DNA of 64,000 nt. Source: Paragyromitra xinjiangensis. Its lineage: Eukaryota; Ascomycota; Pezizomycetes; Pezizales; Discinaceae. The stretch spans positions 1,674,001-1,738,000 of the forward strand of contig JBCAMK010000009.1 of NCBI GenBank assembly GCA_038503065.1. Direction: 5' to 3'. A model generated the notes under the pieces. The model saw nothing but the letters and a program-made list of their open reading frames with translations, was not told the DNA's origin and did no database searches. Both the position numbers and the translations under genes were made by a program. Each line of letters opens with the position of its first letter. Position 1 is the stretch's first letter. Below are positions 23,843 through 34,812 of the stretch, piece by piece.

Positions 23843-23894
23843 GATCATGAAGCTGTCTTTTAGGGGATCTAATCTCTCTTAAAGCTTCATGATC
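23843..23894. repeat. Short perfect hairpin
   Basis: GATCATGAAGCT at 23843-23854 is repeated as its reverse complement AGCTTCATGATC at 23883-23894, with a 28-base loop. It could be a remnant of a small inverted-repeat element. It lies far from any gene, so a terminator role is not supported. Confidence 0.5.
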
Positions 23895-24309
23895 AGGAAT
23901 CTTGACATTACTACCTCTTTTAGTTACCACTGCGGCTCTGGTGATTAGGATAAATAGATAATTTTTGACCGTAGATGCGCGTTCAGCTACCTCTTCTCGT
24001 CTAGACTTCTTTTGTTTAAAAGAAAATTGTAAAGAAAATTTTGGTGATATCTAAAGATATCTAAACCACCACCTCCACTTTCATACAGGTATATCGAACC
24101 ATAAACTCCGGAAATGTTAATAGATTTCTATCGACTCCCGGTACTTTTACTCGCAATGGGGAATGACAAAAGGAAGTAAAGGGGCCAAAGAAAATAATAA
24201 ATATAAGGATCGAAGAAAATAAACAAAGGAAAAATAAGGCCAAGAAAATACAATAGTTAACTACACCAGTACATGCCTCATTACTTCGACCAGTTTTAAG
24301 CAAGCATGA

Positions 24310-25045
24310 CTAGGCTTTCCACAACACGGTAGCCACAGCCACAAGTAAACTAAATAGCCCCATCAATGCTCCAACTATCAGACATGCAGTCCCCATGTTC
24401 TTCGAGACCACACCTGCGATAACACCAGCCAACAACAAAATCGCGAGCATGAGGATGACAAGCATCCAAAAGAGTTGCTTCTTGTCTAGAACAGTCTTAA
24501 ATGACACTACCGTTTGTGATAATGGAGAGCTTTGTATAGGCGACGAGAAGCTAGCGAATTCAGCGCTCCGAGTAGAGACGTCATAAAATTTCCGAGGGTT
24601 GTGGAAAGCTTCGGTAAGTTGTTCGTCTCTGACATTCGTGTTCGCTCTGACTTGTATCGGAAAATTCTGGCTTTCAAGGTCGTAGGTGGGAGACTTTTAA
24701 GCCCGCAATTAGCTAATTACTTCTTTGATGGGAAGGGCCAGGTTGAGTTCAACATACATGGTCCACGGTTGCTCGCTCAACAACGACCTTCGATACAAAC
24801 TGTCTCAACCAAGACATCGGTAGGAGCGCTTGGTACTGTGTCCTTGCCCGTTCGATAACGCCCCCCAAGGAATCGGAGATGTCAACATTGATCTTGAGGA
24901 AAATTCCAGCGGCGCTGTTGAATCTATGAAAGACGAAGCCCCATTTTTCAGGCAGAATGTTCTGTTCTTGGCTAATTGCTTCTCCAGCCGGTATGTGATC
25001 TGATGGAATTGAATCATCTTCAGGTTGACTCGTTTGGCTGTTCAT
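24310..25045 (-). CDS. Two-exon hypothetical membrane protein
   Basis: Exon 1 is 25045-24758 and exon 2 is 24693-24310. The 64-bp intron (24694-24757) has a consensus GTATGT donor and splits the protein in phase 0 after VDH. The product is 223 residues. The N-terminal about 160 residues are soluble and polar, with a conserved-looking helical part (KWGFVFHRFNSAAGIFLKIN). The C-terminus has two closely spaced hydrophobic helices, LFWMLVILMLAILLLAGVIA and ACLIVGALMGLFSLLVAVA, forming a hairpin that ends almost at the stop codon. This resembles fungal small proteins with a cytosolic domain and a C-terminal membrane hairpin, some of which fall in DUF families, but I cannot name one. The clean splice and matched frames support a real gene. 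Confidence 0.65.
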
Positions 25046-26557
25046 GACCTAGAAACAGGTTGGGGTAGATCGGTATCCGTGGTTTAAGGAGGTAAGTTAA
25101 ATAGTTGTTTGGAGTGATGATAGGGAACGGCGCCCATTTGGTTCGAAGGGCCTCCATTCTTATAAGTATATTCGCGAGGAAAGGTGAGTGGCATGGGGCT
25201 TGGGGGATGCCGAAAGTCTGGCGTGCACAAACCAACTATTTCACGTCAGTGATGGCGAAAACGTAGGGAAATCGGGGAGTTAAGAGCGAAGGCGGAAAGC
25301 GAAGGTGGAGAGCGAAGGTGGAGAGCGAAGGTGGCTGTACACATATCCTCCTGATGCGGGCTCAAGGTTTGGACAACTGACTTGAGACAACTCGCTAAGT
25401 ACATCTTGATATAGAACATCCCGCTGATATGCCGTGATGGCGGAGAGCGAATGTGAAGGGCGAATGTGAAGAGCGAAGAGTGAAGAGCGAAGGTGCAGGT
25501 GAAAGTATGATTGGGAGGGTTATGAAGATACGATTGGTGCTAGGAAAAAAGAAAATGAGGAAAACAAGGCTGTAATTTTGAGTGGATAGAACATGCAGCA
25601 CGAGGCTGCGGAACCACGTTAGCTTTTAGCTGATTAGGGTGTGTCGCAGAGTACAGCTAGCTGGGTCCGACTCCATGTGGGTAGCGGATATTATCCCGCA
25701 AACCTACAATAATAAGGGCGAAGGTGAAGGGCGAAGGTAGAGAGTGAAAGTGGCTTGTATCGAAGGAAAGAAACGCGGCATGGTAGTACCAATCTCTAAT
25801 GCAGCTGTCGCACGCAATATGTGCCTAGTCTCGGTTTCATATCACAGCCTCGTGTTCCTTGACACCAACACATAATTCTTGCCTACTTCGCTCTCCTACT
25901 TCGCTCTCCTACTTCGCTGTATCCTCTTCGCTCTTCTTTCCCACCCCTAGATAGATATCGAATTTTCTCCGTCAAGTCAAAAAGGGCAACGCCAACCACA
26001 TAGCACGCAAACCCTTCCTGCCAGCAAGAGAGAAATTCTCGTTTCGTTATCTTTGTCACCTAAAGTGCCGGTTTATCGGAATCTCTTCTAAAGGTATGTT
26101 CCTGAGTTGATTTAAAAGAAACTAGTTTGCCGTCGCTATTCCAGGATCATGGAGAAATTGATTTTCTGATAACTTATTCTCTTGAATGCTAGGTTAACCC
26201 TAACTCGAACGTCAAACTCGGTTAGGTACAGCATAAGCCTTCTTCGATTCCCCACACTACGATCCAGTGAAGTAATTGCTGGTGCATTATTTTCTAAGGG
26301 CGGAGGCCATAATTATTTGTGCTTTGCTTTGAAGTCTAGGTTAAGAAGAGGGGGGGAGGAAATAGTAACCATTTACTGTATGGGAGTTTCATGGGCTGTC
26401 ACTCATATCTCGTCTCGCTTCCGCAGGTCTTCGGCTTGTGGCAGTTGTATACCATACCGCATCAGAAGGAAAAACCCCTGGTAAGTAGCCCATTTCGTTT
26501 AACCGCTTCTGGATTTTATTAGCGCTCTATCTAATTGATCAAGTTACAGACAAAACT
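25046..26557. other. Intergenic stretch with a GCGAAGGTG minisatellite
   Basis: No gene is supported. The repeats at 25280-25935 are described separately. The region just before the ankyrin gene may contain its untranslated leader. Confidence 0.5.
25280..25935. repeat. Dispersed GAGAGCGAAGGTG minisatellite blocks, last block inverted
   Basis: Short arrays built on GAGAGCGAAGGTGGA occur at about 25280-25333, 25440-25500 and 25717-25752. The reverse-oriented form (TACTTCGCTCTCC, three times) is at about 25885-25935. The plus and minus blocks could be the edges of one inverted structure of about 650 bp that encloses unique DNA. Confidence 0.55.
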
Positions 26558-29500
26558 ATGCCAAAGGTCAACAAGAAGATCGACTATTTAAAATGCAGTC
26601 AATGCAGAAAGGACCGGCAAAAGGTATTATCTCCAATTTAGGTAACTTAAATTCGGAATCCCCTTATTAACCTTGGAACGGAAAATAGTGTTTACCCAAA
26701 GTACGAAGTTGGCCAGAAAAGCGATGCGAGCGATGCGAGAAATACAATTATCGGTGTTCTGAAAATCGCACGAAAAGCCAGGAGCTCGAAAGGAACCAAC
26801 AATCTCCCGTTCGGGGCCCCGACACTGTTATGTCAAACTCCGGCTTTGAACATGATCTGGCAAATTCGGTTGAAACTACTTCTGGTATTCTAGTTAACCC
26901 CAACGTACCATTTAAAAAGGTAACTCGTGTTATCACTGCAAGTGAATGGTATGAATCTCTAAATCTCTATAGAAAGATCAACTTGCTTACATTATGTTGT
27001 TTGTAGTATGGAAGATCTTGCTTACATGAAGTGGATGTGGGACTGGCTAGAGCCATTGGCTCAAAAACTGGAGAGTTTAAGACATACCATGCACGAGGAG
27101 CAGTGGAATGGATGGATGAGAAGTAATCATAAATTAGGAGGAGCAGATAAATTCGTCAGACATTTCAAGTCTGTCTACCAGAATGTTATTCGCATCGCAA
27201 CAAACCTAGCAAAGAGCGGTAACGAAGAAGATTCGGTTCCATCGACGGAAACACTTTGCCAACAAATACTTTCACATCACGAAGCATTCCAACCAACGCG
27301 CCAAATCCGTGCCTCATTGTTGTCCAAAACAGTAGCTTTTTATGAGAGCAAAGACAATTTCCTCGCCGCCCAGCAGAACCAAGAACGGCTTTTGGCTACC
27401 CTCACGGCAAATGCCGGCGACAATCCAGAATCTGATGAGATGAAAGCAGCCGTGCAAAAGTTAGTCGAACTGTTCAAAAAGTCACTCAAAAGGCTGAGGA
27501 CTGTTGCCAAAAGGTTGAGGTTAAGCGTTGAGATGTGTTCGAGAATAGCGCCCTTTCTACATCAAGTAGTCTCTCAAAATAATGAATTCTTAACTTTAGC
27601 TACCCTCTCAGGAATCTCCCAGCTTAATACATATGCTGATTTGAGGTCCCTTGATGTTTTTGGGCGAACAGTAGTTCACTGCGCTGTGAAAAGACATAAG
27701 GCAAAAAGTTTAGAAGTACTTGTTGAAGGAAGGAGACATGCAAACGATCGAGACTTCCTGGGACAGACTGTGCTTCAGACAGTGGCGGAGGAAGGACATC
27801 TAGGAATCGTAGAGCTGCTGCTCTCCAGGTCGGCGGAAGTCAATGCTGCTCCAGCAGAATATTCCGGGAGAACAGCACTCCAAGCAGCCGCAGAGGGAGG
27901 ACACCTGGAAATCGTAGAGCTGCTGCTCTCCAGGTCGGCGGAAGTCAATGCTGCTCCAGCAGAAGATTTCGGGAGAACAGCACTCCAAGCAGCCGCAGAG
28001 GGAGGACACCTGGAAATCGTAGAGCTGCTGCTCTCCAGGTCGGCGGAAGTCAATGCTGCTCCAGCAGGATATTCCGGGAGAACAGCACTCCAAGCAGCCG
28101 CAGAGGGAGGACACCTGGAAATCGTAGAGCTGCTGCTCTCCAGGTCGGCGGGAGTCAATGCTGCTCCAGCAGAATATTCCGGGAGAACAGCACTCCAAGC
28201 AGCCGCAGAGGGAGGACACCTGGAAATCGTAGAGCTGCTGCTCTCCAGGTCGGCGGAAGTCAATGCTCCAGCAGAATATTCCGGGAGAACAGCACTCCAG
28301 GCAGCCGCAGAGGGAGGACACCTGGAAATCGTAGAGCTGCTGCTCTCCAGGTCGGCGGAAGTCAATGCTCCAGCAGGATATTCCGGGAGAACAGCACTCC
28401 AAGCAGCCGCAGAGGGAGGACACCTGGAAATCGTAGAGCTGCTGCTCTCCAGGTCGGCGAAAGTCAATGCTCCAGCAGGATATTCCGGGAGAACAGCACT
28501 CCAAGCAGCCGCAGAGGGAGGACACCTGGAAATCGTAGAGCTGCTGCTCTCCAGGTCGGCGGAAGTCAATGCTCCAGCAGGATATTCCGGGAGAACAGCA
28601 CTCCAAGCAGCCGCAGAGGGAGGACACCTGGAAATCGTAGAGCTGCTGCTCTCCAGGTCGGCGGAAGTCAATGCTCCAGCAGGATATTCCGGGAGAACAG
28701 CACTCCAAGCAGCCGCAGAGGGAGGACACCTGGAAATCGTAGAGCTGCTGCTCTCCAGGTCGGCGGAAGTCAATGCTCCAGCAGAATATTCCGGGAGAAC
28801 AGCACTCCAAGCAGCCGCAGAGGGAGGACACCTGGAAATCGTAGAGCTGCTGCTCTCCAGGTCGGCGGAAGTCAATGCTGCTCCAGCAGGATATTCCGGG
28901 AGAACAGCACTCCAAGCAGCCGCAGAGGGAGGACACCTGGAAATCGTAGAGCTGCTGCTCTCCAGGTCGGCGGAAGTCAATGCTCCAGCAAGATATTCCG
29001 GGAGAACAGCACTCCAAACAGCCGCAGAGGGAGGACACCTGGAAATCGTAGAGCTGCTGCTCTCCAGGTCGGCGGAAGTCAATGCTGCTCCAGCAAGATA
29101 TTCCGGGAGAACAGCACTCCAAGCAGCCGCAGAGGGAGGACACCTGGAAATCGTAGAGCTGCTGCTCTCCAGGTCGGCGGAAGTCAATGCTCCAGCAAGA
29201 TATTCCGGGAGAACAGCACTCCAAGCAGCCGCAGAGGGAGGACACCTGGAAATCGTAGAGCTGCTGCTCTCCAGGTCGGCGGAAGTCAATGCTCCAGCAA
29301 GATATTCCGGGAGAACAGCACTCCAAGTAGCCGCAGAGGGAGGACACCTGGAAATCGTAGAGCTGCTGCTCTCCAGGTCGGCGGAAGTCAATGCTGCTCC
29401 AGCAGAAGATTCCGGGAGAACAGCACTCCAAGCAGCCGCAGAGGGAGGACACCTGGAAATCGTAGAGCTGCTGCTCTCCAGGTCGGCGGAAGTCAATGCT

Positions 29501-30142
29501 GCTCCAGCAAGATATTCCGGGAGAACAGCACTCCAAGCAGCCGCAGAGGGAGGACACCTGGAAATCGTAGAGCTGCTGCTCTCCAGGTCGGCGGAAGTCA
29601 ATGCTGCTCCAGCAGAATATTCCGGGAGAACAGCACTCCAAGCAGCCGCAGAGGGAGGACACCTGGGAGTCGTAGAGCTGCTGCTCTCCAGGTCGGCGGA
29701 AGTCAATGCTGCTCCAGCAGAAGATTCCGGGGGAACAGCACTCCAAGCAGCCGCAGAGGGAGGACACCTGGAAATCGTAGAGCTGCTGCTCTTCAGGTCG
29801 GCGGAAGTCAATGCTCCAGCAGAAGATTCCGGGAGAACAGCACTCCAAGCAGCCGCAGAGGGAGGACACCTGGAAATCGTAGAGCTGCTGCTCTCCAGGT
29901 CGGCGGAAGTCAATGCTGCTCCAGCAGAATATTCCGGGAGAACAGCACTCCAAGCAGCCGCAGAGGGAGGACACCTGGGAGTCGTAGAGCTGCTGCTCTC
30001 CAGGTCGGCGGAAGTCAATGCTGCTCCAGCAGGACGTTCCGGGAGAACAGCACTCCAGGCAGCCCAAAAATATCCGGAAATACGCAACCTCTTACTCGCT
30101 GCATCGGGAATGAATGCTGAAAACTCTGTTGATTCGGATTAA
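26558..30142 (+). CDS. Zn-cluster/ankyrin-repeat protein with homogenised repeats
   Basis: Three exons, 26558-26623, 26689-26948 and 27007-30142, give 1153 residues; introns are 65 and 58 bp. Exons 1 and 2 together form a Zn(II)2Cys6-like cluster with spacing C-x2-C-x6-C-x11-C-x2-C-x6-C (CSQCRKDRQK-C and RCERCEKYNYRC), with the first intron splitting the cluster. A helical region of about 250 residues follows. From 27761 to the end come about 23 ankyrin units, of which 21 (27866-30040) are nearly identical. Each reads GRTALQAAAEGGHLEIVELL with a following LSRSAEVNA loop, in 34- or 35-residue form. A DNA- or protein-binding role is expected from these modules, perhaps in the nucleus. Zinc-cluster/ankyrin proteins are, to my knowledge, expanded in leotiomycetes. 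I see no NACHT or NB-ARC domain. The high repeat identity could hide assembly collapse. Confidence 0.8.
27866..30040 (+). repeat. Array of 21 near-identical 102/105-bp ankyrin units
   Basis: The array has 11 units of 105 bp and 10 of 102 bp, which sum exactly to 2175 bp. The length difference is one GCT codon (Ala). Units are almost invariant except for the codons that follow PA, which read GAA, GGA or AGA and then TAT, GAT or CGT. Both unit lengths are multiples of three, so two minus-strand frames stay open across the whole array; those frames are shadows. Confidence 0.95.
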
Positions 30143-33100
30143 CATTTCTGATACTCTTGTTCCACTACTACTCTTATACAAGTGTGCCATTAAAAGGGAT
30201 ATTTGTGGATAGAGAACTTTTTTGACAGGTAGAGTGTTCTCGATGATCTTACTTTTTTTACTTTGTTAAGACTTTTATTCGCCGCCCATCGTAGTTAGTA
30301 TTTTCTAGCTCGCCGAAGTTGGTTCGATAAGGCTGTTTCCTTTCATTATCCCCTTTCTGTTGTGCCGGGGTATTCCAAATCAAAAACCTATACGTCTTGA
30401 CTTTCCTCAATTATCTCTCTTCTGAACTTTTACAGGGCAACCGTGATACAGGCTGTGGCGGTTCACCCCGTAAAATATATGCTCTTGATTTCAACCTAAG
30501 GGTGTAGCTCGCAGTGCACGACAAAAATGAACGCCTACTAGTATGCGGTACTACATAGTGCCGACGGGTAACTACATGGCTAGAAGTTGACATATTTTCT
30601 GACCCGTTTGTCATAAACGCCGCTTTACAAACCGGTTAGCCTATTTACAAATGAGATCACTTTGAACATCGGCTAGCCCATCTACAAAGTGAAGCTAAGA
30701 GATGGCCGATATTCAAAGAATACACTATCTGCAAGAGAGCTTGGGAACCCTTTCAACACGCAAGTATCAGCCTAGCCTCAACGCCGTACATACAGTCACA
30801 TCTTGCTATACTGAACCTCAATAGCAGATTATTTGCCACAGCAAATTCAATATCTGTAGGGTTGCACTGTGGGGGAAGAAAAAAAAGCATGGCCGAATCC
30901 ATTAATTACAGCAAGGAATTTGGTATATATATGTATAGCAAGGTACAACTGTAATTATAAATTGTGAGAGGCCTGGGAAGTGGTGGTTGGGGGAGAAGAG
31001 AATTTTTACCTGGTAAAATTTTGAATATCGGCCATGTTTTAGTTCCACTTTGTAGATGGGCCAGCCGATGTTCAAAGTGATCCCATTCGTAAACAGGCCG
31101 ACCGGTTTATAAATGGGTTATAATGGGAAACGGGTCAGAACATACATTCAGCAAGGACAGGTATAGACAAAGTCTTTGTCGTTACACAATGTAACTTCTT
31201 ATCTTTCGAAGTGATTGCTAACACGAGGTTCCATCTACCTCATGACGACACATATTAACAAAATAGCATAGACAGACAATTGTAAGGTAGCCGAGCCTTC
31301 CTTTTGAATAGGACCCATGAAGGGAAACTACATGAGAAAGGGGACACCAGTACAATGAACTATACAAACGGAGGGACAATGTTTCCTAGGACGAGGAATA
31401 GTCCCCTCCCTCGTAACTGCATGTGGCAACACCCCACCTTCATCTACCTTGAGGGCTTCTCGCCTAACAAGGCCTGAGTAGCCAACACTGGACAGAGTCA
31501 TTGACCCGCAACAGAAGGATCCTAGGAAGACCGCTACACAGAAACTAACACCCCCTACACAAATGATCGTACAACGAAAATTTACAGTCCTATAAACTTT
31601 TGCATAGGTTCTAATTACAGCAGGTTTATGCGATTGCCAGATTGCCAGATTGCCAGATTGCCAGATCTCGCGTATTTAAGGATAATTTGTAGGAATACGC
31701 GGTTAGCGGTACCGGTCTGTGCCGGTGTTGGAAGTGACAGTTATGGATTCGGGTTTGTTAACCCGGGGAACTCCCTATGCCTACTGGCACGTATAATGAC
31801 CGTTCAGTGGGCCTTTGGGGGTCAGCCGAAGAGATGGATCAAGGACTCGTTTCGAAGCGACGAAGGACTCTGAGAAACAGCTTTCACTAGAAAGAATAGG
31901 GGCGATAGCCCCAATAGAAATAGGACGTATATGTAATAAAATGAGTCTCAATCGATAAAGAATAGTATAATAATTGACAATCAACAATCAATAATTGTAA
32001 GGTCCTGCCTCCGTTGCTTGAAGGACTAAAGAATATGATTGTGATAGAGTATTTATATCCCACGCCCTCCACTTCGTGGCCTTTTGCTTACGCAAGATCT
32101 TACTAGCTACGTATGTCTTCTTTGTCTGACTAATACCTTTACTACCACTTCCCCAGAGGTCCAGGCATGACTTGTGATAACTCTTCTGATAGTGATCCAA
32201 ATTGATTGGGACCACTTGGAGATGGAAGTAGGCCCTTCATATACCCTCTGGGTTGCATTCCCCTGGAAGGGCACCGTTCACGACCCAGGGGTTACTTTTA
32301 GTCTCCGGGACGTGTCTTTTTGGCCCATGTCCCCCCTTCTCCACTCCGGACACCATACAAGCGCCCTACAGTGGCAGTGGGGCTAACCACTGGCCATAGA
32401 ACTTAGTAGAGGCATGTTTAGGATGTTCGAGCGCCATTCTCTAGGCTTGGTTAATCCATAAGCTCGCTCGTTTGGTTGTGGTTATGGCAAAGGGTTGCGT
32501 GATGGTAGTATTTTAGGTTTGGAAGCTAAGGCAGGGTAACTGGAAGGTAGGGTAACCCAGGTAGGGTAACCATGGTAGATTTATAAGTGTAACAGGGTTG
32601 ACATTTTCTCCGCCTCCCCTTGCAGAATCTTAAATATGTTAATCTGCATAGGTGACTTCCCTGCAAGACACACCACCATTTGAAGAATATGTTATTAGCT
32701 AGACACCTATAGCTAATGGAGTTGATATATTCAAATAGCAATCGTGGTCCCAACAAATAGACACTAAGCCAGCCTTATCATAAAAAGCTGTCGAGCTCAT
32801 CCCTTAATACTTCCCCTAAAAATACTCTCCCTTGATAGATAAAAACAACAAAACACCTACCGTATAATTGTAATTGATAGTGATGTTCTTCACGCAAGAT
32901 CTCAAGACCAAACATCTGTGAATCTATTCTGAATCACGAACGCTAACGGGAAAGCAACACTAAGTGGATCTTATTCTAGATCTCTAATCTCATGCACAGA
33001 CATACAGATGACACTAGGCCCATTACTAGCCTTGTGGTTAGGTTTGGAACATGAGAGTCAGACCCCACAAGTGTGAAACTCCTACGGCAACTGTAGGGTT

Positions 33101-33641
33101 ATCGCATAAGCTAAGAGGTTTGAACAGGGACATATCTACTAGTTAGAAGCACAAAGATAAACGGTGGATTAGGCTCGAAAGTTGCTGTCTAGTGTCACCA
33201 GAGAGGAAAGCAACTATACGTTAGCCTTAGCTAGGCAACACCGACGGCATTTGCCGCGATAACTTCCATGTTCTCTCCATCTCGGCGAACATTTCCAACC
33301 AGTAAATAGTCGTTTTCACCTCCTTCCTTAGTATCACAGGATGGAATTGATATTTATTACTAGGCGCTCCTTCACCTCCCCACAACTGTACCACTGCAAC
33401 TTTCGACTGCCAGGCAATCAGAGTCGAAGTTAGTTCCCCGGTTACACGGCCATCCCACGGCTGCATGTCCAACTACAGCTCATCCCCCGACTGCAGGTTG
33501 CCGCCTGCAGCCTATCTAATCGTATTCCGTCAGATACGCCTGGAGACGAAACCACCAGAGCGCACAGAAAAAACAAAAACACTGGATCGACGGTTGCTGC
33601 GTCATAAGGTAGTCGGCGATCCACCAAGGCCTTGCGTATAT
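30143..33641. other. Gene-free stretch containing a MITE and a 9-bp microsatellite
   Basis: This holds the MITE at 30594-31143 and a short array of ATTGCCAGA (about four copies, 31633-31668). No ORF with recognisable content was found between 31144 and 33641. Confidence 0.55.
30594..31143. mobile_element. 550-bp MITE of the ATGTTC/GAACAT family with 125-bp TIRs and ACAT duplication
   Basis: The left arm (30594-30718) and right arm (31019-31143) are about 125-bp imperfect inverted repeats. They start ATTTTCTGACCCG (left; a mutated ATGTTC) and end CGGGTCAGAACAT (right). Both contain TTTACAAA-type and GGCC-rich words and finish inside at GGCCGATATTCAAA. The four bases outside each end are ACAT, a 4-bp target-site duplication. 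The 300-bp middle has no ORF. The terminal motif architecture is shared with the 8.4-kb transposon at 33642-42086, which is the likely source of transposase in trans. Confidence 0.85.
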
Positions 33642-33711
33642 ATGTTCCGGCCCGTATGTCATTAAATCCCGTTTACAAAGTGGCACTAGTTGGTGGCCCG
33701 TATCCAAAGTG
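33642..33711 (+). repeat. Left terminal inverted repeat of the transposon
   Basis: This reads ATGTTCCGGCCCGTATGTCA and continues to a TATCCAAAGTG inner boundary. Compared with the copy at 184-330 it lacks about 75 bp of inner subterminal repeats, so this end is internally deleted relative to the right end. Confidence 0.8.
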
Positions 33712-33800
33712 CAACCGCAAAGCTTGGACCACTCAGAGCTTGGGCCACCAAAAGTTTGGGCCACCATCGGAAGCTTGGACCATGAGGCCTCGCTAAAAAT

Positions 33801-33940
33801 CCACTCAGAATGTACACATCCCACTCAGATCGATAACATCCCACTCAGGTTGATGACATCCCGCTCAGGTTGATGACATCCCGCTCAGGTCGATAACATC
33901 CCACTCAGGTCGATAACATCCCACTCAGAGTAACAACATC
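33801..33940. repeat. Seven tandem 20-bp repeats near the left end
   Basis: Units of the form CCCACTCAGGTCGATAACAT, with the variants CCGCTCAGGTTGATGACAT and CCACTCAGATCGATAACAT, run head to tail 160 bp inside the left end. They also lie just upstream of the 163-aa ORF. They may be subterminal transposase-binding sites or a promoter array. The role is inferred from position only. Confidence 0.75.
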
Positions 33941-34006
33941 CACGCCCCTGAATTTCAACTCAAGGTAACAGTTAACTCTACCGCAACCCACTACAACAGT
34001 TTTATC

Positions 34007-34566
34007 ATGAACCCAAGCGCACCCTTCGGCTACAAAAAAGATGGCACTCCCAGAACCCGACGCGCCCCGGGTACAGGATCGCGTTACCAGAAAGCTAAAC
34101 CCTCGATGCTTGTACCGCCAGTACCACCACCTCCTCCTTTACCATCAGTCTTTTGCCCTGTTACCGGGTGCAACTTAAATTTTGATAGTACTAAGGACCC
34201 CAAGAATTCACTCTTGGTACACGTTAGGTACAAATCTGGAAAGGGGAATAGTGAACACCAACAAGAACTAGAAAAAATGAAAAAGGCTAGGAAAACTGAT
34301 CGTAATTTCATTCAACCACAACCATAACAATCTTGTGAACTATGCTAATTTTAAATTCTGAGAAAATAGCTGAGATCTTGCGAATGCGAAAAAATAAATG
34401 CCAGAGAAGATACAGAACAGAAAATACGGAAAGGGTTGAAAGTGCAAAAAGATTATCTCGCGGGAGAGTCAAAGCAAGAGAGATTTTAGGAATAACAGGA
34501 AAAGGGATAGATGATCCAACAGTTGAAAGAATGGCATATGACTATGTAAAAAAATTGGAAAATTGA
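34007..34566 (+). CDS. 163-aa zinc-finger-like accessory protein of the transposon
   Basis: Exon 1 is 34007-34301 and exon 2 is 34370-34566. I infer a 68-bp intron (34302-34369, GTAATT...AATAG, with a GCTAAT branch-like site) that joins the two open frames in phase 1. The product is 163 residues. The N-terminus is basic and Pro-rich (a run of Pro before LPSVFCP). A C-x4-C...H...H pattern (FCPVTGCNLNF, then LLVHVR and SEHQQ) suggests a C2H2-like zinc-binding fold. The C-terminal half is very basic and helical (RMRKNKCQRRYR). It lies inside the transposon ends and is convergent with the transposase gene, 251 bp away. A DNA-binding helper is plausible, but I recognise no family. If the intron is wrong, the two frames would be separate 106- and 74-aa peptides. 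Confidence 0.5.
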
Positions 34567-34812
34567 CAGTAGCAAATCATGTAGGAATAGAAGTAGTAAG
34601 GTATAAACATGTAAACAAAAGTACAAAACAGGGGGTTTTTAAGTTGTTTGACGGGTGCGGTTAGCACGTTTAGGGTACAATAACTCCAAAATTTCTTCAA
34701 CATCTAGCTGTTCACTATACAGCCTTGCTTTGGAGTCATATAAAATAGTTAAAGCATCATCAGCAAGAACAAAAAATGACCTATTTAAAATTAGGATCAT
34801 GTTCTTACCTCT

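Larger units (their letters stand above)
22355..24309. other. Gene-free stretch with two foldback structures
   Basis: A T/G-rich 3' region of the proline-rich gene runs to about 22620. It is followed by an inverted-repeat element (22997-23174) and a small hairpin (23843-23894). No coding sequence with recognisable content is present. Confidence 0.55.

Noticed and set aside
27866..30040. CRISPR-like appearance of regular direct repeats
   Set aside because: The repeats are coding, 102-105 bp, without variable spacers, and the host is a fungus.
27775..30087. Two antisense ORFs of 770 and 755 residues across the ankyrin array
   Set aside because: They exist only because the 102/105-bp units are multiples of three and happen to lack stops on the minus strand. 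They consist of the repeat and nothing else.
26558..30142. NLR-type receptor call for the ankyrin protein
   Set aside because: No Walker A/B NACHT or NB-ARC motifs are present in the region between the zinc cluster and the ankyrin repeats.
31628..31873. 81-residue plus-strand ORF after the MITE
   Set aside because: Its start is the ATTGCCAGA microsatellite and the rest has no recognisable domain or splice partner.
33801..33940. CRISPR array reading of the 20-bp repeats
   Set aside because: Units are contiguous tandem repeats without unique spacers, inside a eukaryotic transposon.
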